Positions 16,301 through 22,326 of a stretch of 35,194 nucleotides of DNA are shown piece after piece. Source of the DNA: Cellulomonas biazotea (GTDB lineage: Bacteria; Actinomycetota; Actinomycetes; Actinomycetales; Cellulomonadaceae). The notes beneath the pieces were generated by a model. That model worked only from the letters and a program-made list of their open reading frames with translations. It was not told the origin of the DNA and did not search any database. A program made the position numbers and the translations under genes. The DNA is taken from NCBI RefSeq assembly GCF_004306155.1, contig NZ_BIMR01000141.1, positions 1-35,194 of the forward strand. Reading direction: 5' to 3'. The stretch's first letter is position 1. Each line of letters starts with the position of its first letter.

Positions 16301-19129
16301 TCGGGTGCGACGTCGTCGACCGACACGTGGAACTCGTTCGCGTTCCGTGTCCCCGCCAACCCGGCCGCGGGCCGCCCGCTCGACGTCATGTCGGTGCCGC
16401 TCAAGGCCGGCGCGCGCTTCATGCCCGCCTCGACGACCGACCCGCTCGTCGCCGTCGGCGACCGCGTGTGGCTCGACACGGACCGCGACGGCATCCAGGA
16501 CCCGGGCGAGCCCGGCGTCGGCGGCGTGGTGGTCGACGTCTACCAGGGCACCGGCGCGGGTGCGACGTGGGTCGCGGAGGCGACGACCGACGCGACCGGC
16601 GAGTACCTCGTCGACGGGCTCCCGGCCGGCACGTACGAGCTGCGGCTCACGCTGCCGCCCGCCGTCGCCGCCCTGCACCGCTTCACCGCGGACGGCGAGG
16701 GGGCCGACGACGTCGACTCCGACGCCGTCCCGGACGGCGCCGCCACCGCGGTGATCAGCCCCGTCGTGCTGCCCGCGGCGATCTCCGGGACGACCGTCGC
16801 GGTGGCCGACATGCCGACCGCGTGGCAGACCGCGCACGCGGGGCTGGCGGCGACGTTCGTCGACACGACGCGCGACGGCGGCCTGCAGCGGCGTTGGCTC
16901 GCGGTCGGCGACCGCGTGTGGTTCGACGTCAACCGCGACGGCCGTCAGGACCTCGGCGAGGACCCGGTGCCCGGCGTGACCGTCCGCCTGCTCGACGCCA
17001 CGACCGACGCCCTGGTCGCGACGACCACGACGGCCCCCGACGGCTCGTACGCCTTCGGGCGCCTGGAGCCGGGCACGTACGTCGTCGAGGTCCGCCTGCC
17101 CGCGTCGCTGTCGTCCCGCTGGACGTTCACGGCCCCCGGCGTCGGTGCGGGCGACGGTGACTCGGACCCCGTCGCCGTCACCGGCGCGGTGGGCCGGACG
17201 GCACCGTTCACGCTGACCGAGGGGGCGGGCGGCCGCATGGTCGCCGCCGGCTCGCTGCCGACCCTGACGGCCTGGTCCGACCTCGCCGCGGGCGACGCCG
17301 AGTACGCCGACCCGACGCTCGACGCCGGCCTGGCCGAGCGGCCCGTGACCGTGGGCGACCGCGTGTGGGTCGACCTCGACGGCGACGGCGTGCAGGACGC
17401 GGGCGAGCCCGGTCTCGCGGGCGTCGTGCTGACGCTGTCGGCGGGCACCACGCCCGGCGGCCCGGCCGTCACCGACGCCGCGGGCGCGACCGTCGGCACC
17501 GTCACGACCGACGCGGGCGGCGCGTACGCGTTCACCGGCCTGCTGCCCGGCACCTACACGGTGGCAGTCGACCCGGTCGCGTCGGCGGGGGTCCTCGAGG
17601 CCTTCCGGGAGTCGCCCACGGGCGGCCCCGACCCGGCGACCGACTCGTCCGCGGGGTCGTCGACGTCCCGGGCGCTCCTCGGCGGCGAGCAGGACACGAC
17701 TCTCGACTTCGGGTTCCGCCCGCTGCGCGCGCTCGGCGACACCGTGTGGTTCGACGTCGACCGCGACGGTGTGCAGGACGACGGTGAGCCCGGCATGCCC
17801 GGCGTGACCGTGCGGCTGCTCGACGACGCGACGTCCGCCGAGCTCGCGACGACCACGACGGACGCCGACGGGCGGTACCGGTTCGACCTCCTCGAGCCCG
17901 GCGCGTACCGGGTCCAGGTGGAGCTGACCGGCGCTGACGCGGCCCGGTACACGTTCACGACGACGGGTGCGGGCACGGCGGCCGGGGCCGACTCGGACGT
18001 CGAGCAGGACGGCGTCGGCGGCTCGGCCGCGGGCCCCGGTGCGGGCTCCGGGTCGGGTGCGGGTGCGGGTGTCGTCGCGACGACGCGGACCGTGACCGTC
18101 GGACCTGGGCAGCCGGGCGAGCGCGCCACGACGGCCGCGGACGGGCTCGTCGCGACCCTCGTCGACCCGACCTGGGACGCGGGCGTCGTCGAGCGGACCG
18201 TGCAGGTCGGCCACGTCGTCTGGTTCGACGAGGACGAGGACGGTCTGCAGGGCGCCGACGAGCCGGGCCTGCCCGGTGTCGTCCTCACCCTGACGACCCC
18301 CGACGGCCGGGCCGTCACCGACGCCACGGGCACCCCCGTCGGCCCGGCGACGACCGACGCCGACGGCCGGTACACCTTCACGGGCCTGCTGCCCGGGCGG
18401 TACGTCGTGGCCGTCGACCGGATCGCGTCGGCGACCGCGCTGCGCGGCTACGCGCCCACCACGGCCGAGGTCGGCGCCGACCGGGCCCTCGACTCGTCGA
18501 CGTGGACGGTCACGTCGGCCCTGCTGGTCGGCGGCGAGCAGGACACCACGCTCGACTTCGGGCTCGTGCTCGCCGACGACGTGCAGCTCGCGCTGCGCAA
18601 GACGGCGGTCGCCCGGGACGGTGACCTCGTGACGTGGGAGGTCACGGTCGCGTCGACCGGCACGCAGGACGCGTACGCCGGGTTCACGGTCGTCGACACC
18701 CTGCCCGCGGGGATGGCGTACGTGAGCGGGTCGGGCGACGGGTTCGTCTGCGCGACGGGCACGGGCACGGGCACGGGCGTCGCGCCCGCTCCGACCGCCG
18801 GCACCGGCGACCGCGTCGTGACCTGCCGGCTCGACGGCCCGCTCGCGTCGGGCGACACCGCGACCCTGCGCGTCGTCACCCGCCTGACCGACCCGCGCGC
18901 CGACGTCGCGAACACCGCGACCGTCACGACCGCGGGCCACGGGTACCTGTTCGAGGTGGCCGGCGCGGAGTCGCTCGCGTGGAGCGACGCCCCGCCGCTG
19001 CCGCCCGCGGCCCCGGTCGTCGACCTGCCGCGGACGGGCGCCGACGTCGCCGGGACGGGCCTGCTCGCGCTGCTCCTGCTGCTCCTGGGCGGCACGCTCG
19101 TCGTGGCCGTCCGCCGGGGCCGGGCCTGA
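10388..19129 (+). CDS. Giant LPxTG surface protein with DUF11 and SdrD_B-like repeats
   Basis: 2913 residues from ATG 10388. A signal peptide occupies about 1-58: a basic start, then LAAALVLALTAPLAAVTGVV and a likely cut after AQAA. The next ~1540 residues are Thr/Val/Ala-rich beta-type sequence without a family I can name; they contain scattered Cys pairs (YRCASDTLHC, RVCANETGTTTPIATC). A DUF11 domain lies near 1600-1735 (DLQKTELDVQGRKPGDAVQY). Five SdrD_B-like domains start near 2020, 2171, 2320, 2447 and 2604, each with a (V/L)G(D/H)xVW(F/L/V)D opening followed by an Asp-rich DxDxDGxQD segment typical of Ca-binding SdrD_B. A second DUF11 domain starts near 2728. The C-terminus has the sortase motif LPRTG (2880-2884), a hydrophobic helix and RRGRA. 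The mature protein would be covalently attached to peptidoglycan as a long stalk or adhesin. No sortase gene is in the window. Confidence 0.92.
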   Translation: MPGHAAPPSVRPRRPRVTRWLSRAVRGRRPLAAALVLALTAPLAAVTGVVGAQAAPTSAPLVVEQLEVTGGATLTSPQPAASPSYARDTSWTAGDSAATVELAASYRCASDTLHCPGAAATFVLDRLRLDAAVAVPGGLDVDPVIAYWADAAATVPAATFASAVAFTVEFREPLDGGGTGLVAGTTGTLAVRTKVVAPTAGGPQTGSAVVTTVPAADGALPSRVRVSTEFPVSLATTTTLSWAKDGYLSGVDAGADSPTNTATVTSTLTGDPADALTVSWPAAPATRPAAGTVGMLTDLTSAVVSTWPTGAAQVQVTGWRWTGPSSAPAQVDLGTVLAPTGGATATGDLLAALTTADRAALTGLRLVFTAADGSTIPTGTASVLTVDVREHGSVDSTPVPRGGSADYVTDAPAGAFDAASDLNTLTVTASAATVARRGTQTSVETSQSRAFRVSDPRAYAGSATTLVPLAGGTLYGGGFVLGTSSGTNWSRRAVEELVVQVRPDQADVTATNGLLDPDLPAVDARTFGSGLTFAGFGAARDGGGTGPAADGSGASLVGLAGTGAVVTLRVTASSGTPVPFVLDAEDPTPALPTTPGDLGLTAWSQVTGFTVTVDGGGAVVPMGASVTVPYLLRSATSASPQTYANHTRATTRLGSDTSRVLPRTARSGNRPVTAATVAVAVPTVGVEGGKEVVEPYVSTTAGSTVQTVLTATARPGGSNHLPDTLVVEDSARATSGSTTATAWWNILQPTSIRPQAGTVTVVDYYTTVVSGVPQWTRYSDDLTTLVGADTWRGFRVTSTRTDGEPFTDRESVRTAVTFAVRTTPLAAWPGDRVLRNVATVTSTRVVEGFTVTSTPYPVTDRTTGVVPGVGGTPALVKHLASPRSGVEGMAGTNVATLTWGTAGTQQGSVVVADGNGLADGVATPSTGRADSFWDTLDLTRVRPITSGDVASPGSAYDPYLVFDAVADVQVFDVTDGQWHSLATHELSGGVWGLKAGARSDVTFGGTVATGDFPYRGSFPGVTIQPVLRERVGGVRLVYAPRTDAERAANVPTDWRTALPAVPDGVVAPTPGLAREVQLEVALRDRSRFDGTPVNDAFAYTGGTDAGRVTNSGRVTGWTGDDGTGSATDLGGPVNGADDRTFRVTPASLGVSIDKTWLRDANGEPLTTSELGRLGLPVGAGAPDSEYPTATVTVTARSTSSTRVDAFTVTEPAGIDAPGAVLGADDPFARFAMTDLVTITDLAGSGATSTDVVLYRAGPGGTVTEDPVLTRAAALALPAGDLVDIVGVQVRYRGRIAVNATATLQVGTRLLAQGRVDGEAPQDVLADRGDLTVVDVARATVEDARVCANETGTTTPIATCTTTAPLSRDDDAQVTVHEPDVEAFPALAVSPADVQRDAADPAVAVTLSAQNFGLSEADELLVTDADARFFNAVAAETVRLDRLPSGAEEAELEVVLADGTLDVGPYGTYTGTLAWQSFGIRTALGSTWDLAALAAAEGATADDVVAVRVRFRSTAGSRIAAPGQGFGQAVLDGRLREELRTGGLPSALGAADWTFRGDAELTANPGESVRGRVSNRVSATAIRGGLAAAENWTSVVPVAVHAGAATVDLQKTELDVQGRKPGDAVQYRITVRNTASGTTAADLTGLVVTDVLPEDGSLEYGTAPGGGSPWQVQGLGGGPSPIGDPTVTVVDGTVRFAWDDDDRLAAGAGVEVLLWLTVSRDLSTSTVVNAALATSANRPPVAAPTGADGGTACRAGTYDATSATCRVTAAALTIGGANVYVSEEWVRAAGASSAVRTVGGAAACTPRGAGAGDRDWYRYPCAVVTEAGATTQWQVQVTSRATVGTDRLEIVDMLSQVGDYAAMDARAGSSRGSAWRPVWDGVVPAVVAAPVGATAEIYTTTADYRSGGLAPSSDFDPVPGTWSSTPLTPGSTVPAAVAARVTGFKVVLRFAAGDLLSSGESVRLQWAMRTPLSGATSSTDTWNSFAFRVPANPAAGRPLDVMSVPLKAGARFMPASTTDPLVAVGDRVWLDTDRDGIQDPGEPGVGGVVVDVYQGTGAGATWVAEATTDATGEYLVDGLPAGTYELRLTLPPAVAALHRFTADGEGADDVDSDAVPDGAATAVISPVVLPAAISGTTVAVADMPTAWQTAHAGLAATFVDTTRDGGLQRRWLAVGDRVWFDVNRDGRQDLGEDPVPGVTVRLLDATTDALVATTTTAPDGSYAFGRLEPGTYVVEVRLPASLSSRWTFTAPGVGAGDGDSDPVAVTGAVGRTAPFTLTEGAGGRMVAAGSLPTLTAWSDLAAGDAEYADPTLDAGLAERPVTVGDRVWVDLDGDGVQDAGEPGLAGVVLTLSAGTTPGGPAVTDAAGATVGTVTTDAGGAYAFTGLLPGTYTVAVDPVASAGVLEAFRESPTGGPDPATDSSAGSSTSRALLGGEQDTTLDFGFRPLRALGDTVWFDVDRDGVQDDGEPGMPGVTVRLLDDATSAELATTTTDADGRYRFDLLEPGAYRVQVELTGADAARYTFTTTGAGTAAGADSDVEQDGVGGSAAGPGAGSGSGAGAGVVATTRTVTVGPGQPGERATTAADGLVATLVDPTWDAGVVERTVQVGHVVWFDEDEDGLQGADEPGLPGVVLTLTTPDGRAVTDATGTPVGPATTDADGRYTFTGLLPGRYVVAVDRIASATALRGYAPTTAEVGADRALDSSTWTVTSALLVGGEQDTTLDFGLVLADDVQLALRKTAVARDGDLVTWEVTVASTGTQDAYAGFTVVDTLPAGMAYVSGSGDGFVCATGTGTGTGVAPAPTAGTGDRVVTCRLDGPLASGDTATLRVVTRLTDPRADVANTATVTTAGHGYLFEVAGAESLAWSDAPPLPPAAPVVDLPRTGADVAGTGLLALLLLLLGGTLVVAVRRGRA
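16451..18568 (+). repeat. Array of five SdrD_B-like repeats, with a duplicated two-domain unit
   Basis: Repeats begin near 16451, 16898, 17345, 17726 and 18200. Repeats 2 and 4 share VPGVTVRLLD / MPGVTVRLLD and LEPG(T/A)Y. Repeats 3 and 5 share GVVLTL, (F)TGLLPG and GGEQDTTLDFG. The pattern A-A-B-A-B indicates that a two-domain A-B block (about 16898-17725) was duplicated as 17726-18568. Confidence 0.8.
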
Positions 19130-19160
19130 CGGTGGACCGGCCCGACCGCCCCGGCCACCG

Positions 19161-19197
19161 CGGCCGGCACGACCCGCACGACGGGCACGGCCGGCCG
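19161..19197 (+). terminator. Hairpin after the giant surface-protein gene
   Basis: Arms CGGCCGGC (19161-19168) and GCCGGCCG (19190-19197) enclose a smaller CCCG/CGGG stem. It lies 31 bp past the stop at 19129. Confidence 0.5.
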
Positions 19198-19288
19198 CCG
19201 GGCGGCGGCGACCCGGTGGACCGGTGCTCGCGTCGGCACCGTGCGGGATGCTGGGTGCCGACCACCCACGACCCGACCGGAGGACCCC

Positions 19289-19750
19289 ATGGAGATCGAC
19301 GTCCGCGAGCAGCCGACCCGCACTGTCGCGGTCGTGCGCCGCGAGGTTCGGATGGACGAGCTCGCTGCCTTCTACGACACCGCGTACGGCGAGGTGGCGC
19401 GGGCGGTCGGTGAGGCCGGTGCCCGCATCGCCGGGCCGGCGCTCGGCTGGTACCACGGGATGCCGGCGGAGACGGTCGACGTCGCGGCGGGCTTCCCCGT
19501 CGAGGGCGTCGAGGTCGGGCCGCTCGAGGGCCGCGTCGAGGTCGTCGAGATCGCGGGCGGGCGCTCGCTCGTCGCGCTGTTCGTCGGCCCGTACGACGAC
19601 CTCGGCGCCGCGTGGCAGGAGGTCGAGGCCCGGCGTGCCCAGGACGGCACCGACGGTCGCGGCGACTTCTGGGAGGAGTACGTCACGGACCCCAGCCCGG
19701 ACGGCGACCCGTCGCGCAACGAGACGCTGCTCGTCCTGCCGCTGGCCTGA
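19289..19750 (+). CDS. GyrI-like / effector-binding-domain protein
   Basis: 153 residues from ATG 19289, five nt after GGAGG (19279-19283). The sequence fits the stand-alone GyrI-like small-molecule-binding fold: EIDVREQPTRTVAVVRREV, then YHGMPAETVDVAAGFPVEG, then a beta strand with a buried Glu (RVEVVEIAGG) and VGPYDDLGAAWQEVEA. Such proteins are related to the ligand domains of SoxR/BmrR-type regulators but carry no DNA-binding domain; some bind or hydrolyse small hydrophobic molecules. The PhzF-type gene starts 29 bp downstream, although that gene seems to have its own promoter. The ligand is unknown. Confidence 0.8.
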   Translation: MEIDVREQPTRTVAVVRREVRMDELAAFYDTAYGEVARAVGEAGARIAGPALGWYHGMPAETVDVAAGFPVEGVEVGPLEGRVEVVEIAGGRSLVALFVGPYDDLGAAWQEVEARRAQDGTDGRGDFWEEYVTDPSPDGDPSRNETLLVLPLA

Positions 19751-19767
19751 CCCGGCGGGGCGCGTCG

Positions 19768-19773
19768 TACGGT
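19768..19773 (+). promoter_or_regulatory. -10 box TACGGT of the PhzF-type gene
   Basis: TACGGT ends 6 nt before the GTG at 19780 and there is no ribosome-binding site, which supports a leaderless transcript separate from the upstream gene. Confidence 0.55.
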
Positions 19774-19779
19774 GACCGC

Positions 19780-20682
19780 GTGACCGAGCCGACGCCCCGC
19801 CCCTTCTCGCAGGTCGACGTCTTCACCGCCGTGCCCTACCTGGGCAACCCGGTGGCCGTCGTGCACGACGCCGACGACCTCACCGACGACGCGATGGCGG
19901 CGTTCGCGCGCTGGACGAACCTGTCGGAGACGACGTTCCTGCTGCGCCCGACGACGCCCGACGCCGACTACCGGCTGCGGATCTTCACGCCCGGCGGCGA
20001 GCTGCCGTTCGCGGGCCACCCGACGATCGGCTCGGCGCACGCCTGGCTCGCGGCCGGCGGCACCCCGGCCCGGGCGGGGCAGGTCGTGCAGGAGTGCGGC
20101 GTCGGGCTCGTGACCCTCCGGACCACGTCCGACGGGCAGCCACCGCGCGGGGTCGCCGGCGCCGACCGGGCCGGGGCGACGTCGTCGGGCCTCGCGTTCG
20201 CCGCGCCCGCGCTGCTCACGGAGTCGGCCGAGGACGACGCGACGGTCGCCGCGTACGCCCGCGCGCTCGGCCTGCCCGACACCGCCGTCGTCGACAGCCG
20301 GTTCCTCGACAACGGCCCGCGCTGGCACGTCCTGCTGCTCGACTCGGCGCAGCGCGTCCTCGACGTCCGCCCCGACTGGTCGGCGCTCGGCGACGTCCAC
20401 CTGGGGATCGTCGGGCCCTACCCGCCCGGCGGCGACGTGGCCTTCGAGGTGCGCGGCTTCGCGCCCGCGATCGGCGTCCCCGAGGACCCGGTCACGGGCA
20501 GCCTCAACGCCGTCGTCGGCCAGTGGCTCACGTCGACGGGCCGCGCCCCCGCGACCTACGTCGCGTCGCAGGGCACCGTGCTCGGCCGCCGCGGACGGGT
20601 GCGCGTGGAGCGCGACGCGGACGGGACGGTGTGGGTGGGGGGCGACGCGGTGACGTGCGTCGCGGGGACGGTCGTCATCTGA
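19780..20682 (+). CDS. PhzF-family isomerase/epimerase-like protein
   Basis: 300 residues from GTG 19780. The start FSQVDVFTAVPYLGNPVAVV is typical of the PhzF fold (two diaminopimelate-epimerase-like halves). The catalytic Glu of the family corresponds to E50 in NLSETTFL. FTPGGELPFAGHPTIGSAHA (with H80) and the C-terminal EDPVTGSLN (Asp) complete the usual active-site set. PhzF of pseudomonads isomerises dihydro-hydroxyanthranilate in phenazine synthesis, but there are no other phenazine genes here, so only an isomerase activity on an unknown small acid can be inferred. The gene converges on the Abi_2 gene with a 41-bp gap. Confidence 0.9.
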   Translation: MTEPTPRPFSQVDVFTAVPYLGNPVAVVHDADDLTDDAMAAFARWTNLSETTFLLRPTTPDADYRLRIFTPGGELPFAGHPTIGSAHAWLAAGGTPARAGQVVQECGVGLVTLRTTSDGQPPRGVAGADRAGATSSGLAFAAPALLTESAEDDATVAAYARALGLPDTAVVDSRFLDNGPRWHVLLLDSAQRVLDVRPDWSALGDVHLGIVGPYPPGGDVAFEVRGFAPAIGVPEDPVTGSLNAVVGQWLTSTGRAPATYVASQGTVLGRRGRVRVERDADGTVWVGGDAVTCVAGTVVI

Positions 20683-20699
20683 TCGATCCCGCCGCTGCG

Positions 20700-20715
20700 A
20701 TGGCCGTCGGGCCAT
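20700..20715. terminator. Short hairpin between the convergent PhzF-type and Abi_2 genes
   Basis: ATGGCC (20700-20705) pairs with GGCCAT (20710-20715) around GTCG. The stem is only 6 bp, so its strength is doubtful, but it sits in the middle of a 41-bp gap between two convergent stops. Confidence 0.35.
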
Positions 20716-20723
20716 GCCACCGC

Positions 20724-21704
20724 CTACGCGAGATACCTGCGCCACTCCGGGGGTAGTCCCATGTCGGCGTGGGAGACGACGGAGTCGGCGGGGAACGAGT
20801 CGAGGTGCGTGACGAGACGCCGTTGCCATGACGAGTCGAGGGCGACGGAGTCCATGAGGTACCGGGTGATCGCGAGGGCGGGGTAGACGCGGGCCTGGTC
20901 GCGGGCGCTCAGGTCTGAGAGGTGCCTCAATGCCGGCATGCCGCCGACACGGGATGGTGCGATCTGGTCGACAAAGTTCCGGTTCCAGAGCCGTGAGTGG
21001 TGGGCGCACGTGTTCCGGGCGAGGTTGAGCACGCGCATCCAGTTGGCGAGAGCAGCCCCGTTGCCGACGCCGTTCTGGTCGACGACGCCGTGGCGTGCAG
21101 CGATCGCGTTGCGGTCAGGTGTCCGCGTGTACTCGTACAGCGTCGACGTCATTCCGAAGTCGATCACCTCCACTGCGACCCAGATCGGCAGGTCGCCGCC
21201 GTACTTCGCGGTGAAGTGGGCGACGAAGTCCTCCTTGGACCGGCTCTGCGCGAGCGAGAGCTTGCCGATCCACTCGCCGTGGGCCGACGTACCACCACGA
21301 CCGGGGCGCGGCTTGCTGAACCTCGGGGCAAAGCGCTCGGCGTCCCGGTGGGCAAACGCGTCGGCCGCCCCCAGGGTGTGGGCCAGCTGGACGCGCACCG
21401 CCACCTCGACGCGCTCGATCGCGTCCATGAGGAGCAGCTTGAGACGGCGGTCGAAGTCGTAGAGGGAGACGACCTGCTCGAGAGTCGTGCCGGGCCTCAC
21501 GCGGTCGGACCGGACGGGACTGCCGAGGGCCGCGGACGCGGAGGTGTCGGGTATGCGGTAGGGGTACCAGTACGCGCTGAGCCGGTAGTAGCCGATGCGC
21601 TCGAGCGCGTCGAGCGCGAAGCCGCGGTCCAGGTCAAGCCCTCGCTGCTCCAGCCGGTCGACCTGTTCGTCGAACGTCAGGTACGGCTTGCTGTACGCGA
21701 CCAT
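20724..21704 (-). CDS. Abi_2 (AbiD/AbiF) family HEPN-type abortive-infection protein
   Basis: 326 residues from ATG 21704, seven nt after GGAG; an in-frame start at 21782 would run through the RNA hairpin and is rejected. The N-terminus YSKPYLTFDEQVDRLEQRGL and ERIGYYRLSAYWYPYR are hallmark Abi_2 segments, followed by LYDFDRRLKLLLMDAIERVE. A HEPN RX4H motif is present at R230-H235 (ARNTCAHHSRLWN), and a second RX4H occurs at R104-H109 (RVQLAH). HEPN proteins of this type act as RNases that stop growth on phage infection. The gene appears less GC-biased than its neighbours and sits among unrelated metabolic genes, suggesting acquisition. A candidate noncoding RNA lies immediately upstream on the same strand, as described for AbiF loci. 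Confidence 0.9.
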   Translation of the reverse strand: MVAYSKPYLTFDEQVDRLEQRGLDLDRGFALDALERIGYYRLSAYWYPYRIPDTSASAALGSPVRSDRVRPGTTLEQVVSLYDFDRRLKLLLMDAIERVEVAVRVQLAHTLGAADAFAHRDAERFAPRFSKPRPGRGGTSAHGEWIGKLSLAQSRSKEDFVAHFTAKYGGDLPIWVAVEVIDFGMTSTLYEYTRTPDRNAIAARHGVVDQNGVGNGAALANWMRVLNLARNTCAHHSRLWNRNFVDQIAPSRVGGMPALRHLSDLSARDQARVYPALAITRYLMDSVALDSSWQRRLVTHLDSFPADSVVSHADMGLPPEWRRYLA

Positions 21705-21727
21705 CGGGCGGCTCCGCGGCGGACATG

Positions 21728-21780
21728 AAAACCAGCCCGTGCTCGACGAGGTCGAGCAGAGGGGCTGGCCGTGTTGCCGC
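21728..21780 (-). ncRNA. Candidate AbiF-associated noncoding RNA (hairpin with U tail)
   Basis: Read in the direction of the Abi_2 gene, a G-rich start (GCGGCAACACGG, 21780-21769) leads into a two-part hairpin: CCAGCCC (21768-21762) pairs with GGGCUGG (21738-21732), then a CUC/C internal bulge, then UGCUCGAC (21758-21751) pairs with GUCGAGCA (21747-21740) closed by a CUC loop, and finally UUUUC. A GC-rich stem followed by four U is unusual among hairpins in this window. It ends 23 nt before the abi ATG. The 5' GCGGC could pair with GCCGC copies around the abi ribosome-binding site. I recall that a conserved RNA motif is known beside abiF genes; identity with it is unverified. Confidence 0.65.
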
Positions 21781-21784
21781 AAAA

Positions 21785-21813
21785 ACTACACCACATCACC
21801 CACAGCCCGTCGA
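21785..21813 (-). promoter_or_regulatory. Promoter candidate for the small RNA and Abi_2 gene
   Basis: On the minus strand TCGACG (21813-21808), a 17-nt spacer and TGTAGT (21790-21785) form a plausible -35/-10 pair; TAGTTT at 21788-21783 is an alternative -10. Transcription would begin near the GCGGC at 21780. Confidence 0.5.
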
Positions 21814-21841
21814 GGAACGGTCGACCGGCTGATCGGTCGGC

Positions 21842-22255
21842 TCACCTGACAGCCGACCAGCCCGACCAGCGCCGGACCTCGGCGACGAGGACCGGGCCGG
21901 CCGGGCGGCGCTCGGCGTACTGCGGGTAGCGCGCGACGAGCCGGTCGACGGCCGCGTCGTGCTCGGGCCCGTCCGGCAGGACCCGGGCGTCCGCGTCGGC
22001 GCGCACCCACCACAGCGCGTCCCAGTCGTCGTCGTACACGTCGACGAGGAACGCGACGTGCGGGTTCTGCTCGACGTTGCGCAGGCGCCGCAGGTCCGTC
22101 CGGCGCTTGGGCTTGTGGTCGACGGCCAGGACGACCGTCGACGCGTCGGCGGCGAACGTCACGGGAACCAGGTGCGGCAGGCCGTCGGACCCGCACGTCG
22201 CGAGGCGCGCGACGCGGGCGGCCGCGAACCGGCGCACGCACTCGTCGACGTCCAT
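21842..22255 (-). CDS. PPOX-class, probably F420-dependent, flavin/deazaflavin-split-barrel protein
   Basis: 137 residues from ATG 22255, preceded by GGGAGGGCG. The sequence follows the TIGR03668-like actinobacterial PPOX group: VRRFAAARVARLATCGSDGL, then PHLVPVTF, VVLAVDHKPKRRTDLRRLRN with the cofactor-binding basic cluster, and NPHVAFLVDVYDDDWDALWW. Relatives are F420-dependent or F420-binding reductases acting on unknown substrates, and some bind FMN. It is a compact split-barrel protein that probably dimerises. The aldo/keto reductase gene lies 71 bp upstream on the same strand, so the two may be cotranscribed. Confidence 0.85.
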   Translation of the reverse strand: MDVDECVRRFAAARVARLATCGSDGLPHLVPVTFAADASTVVLAVDHKPKRRTDLRRLRNVEQNPHVAFLVDVYDDDWDALWWVRADADARVLPDGPEHDAAVDRLVARYPQYAERRPAGPVLVAEVRRWSGWSAVR

Positions 22256-22265
22256 CGCCCTCCCA

Positions 22266-22302
22266 CCCGTCGTCGCGCCCGTCCTGCCCGTCGTCGCGCC
22301 CG
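22266..22302. repeat. Short direct repeat between the PPOX and aldo/keto reductase genes
   Basis: CCCGTCGTCGCGCCCG occurs at 22266-22281 and again at 22287-22302 (period 21). It lies just upstream of the PPOX start. No function is inferred. Confidence 0.5.
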
Positions 22303-22326
22303 GCGTCCCGTGCGCGCGGTCCGCCG

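Noticed and set aside
14933-19456. Open minus-strand frame of 1507 codons opposite the same gene
   Set aside because: Same reason; it would also run through the terminator and the next gene's start.
21705-21782. Longer N-terminus for the Abi_2 protein
   Set aside because: The added residues are encoded by the RNA hairpin, are unlike the family, and the ATG at 21704 has a correctly spaced GGAG.
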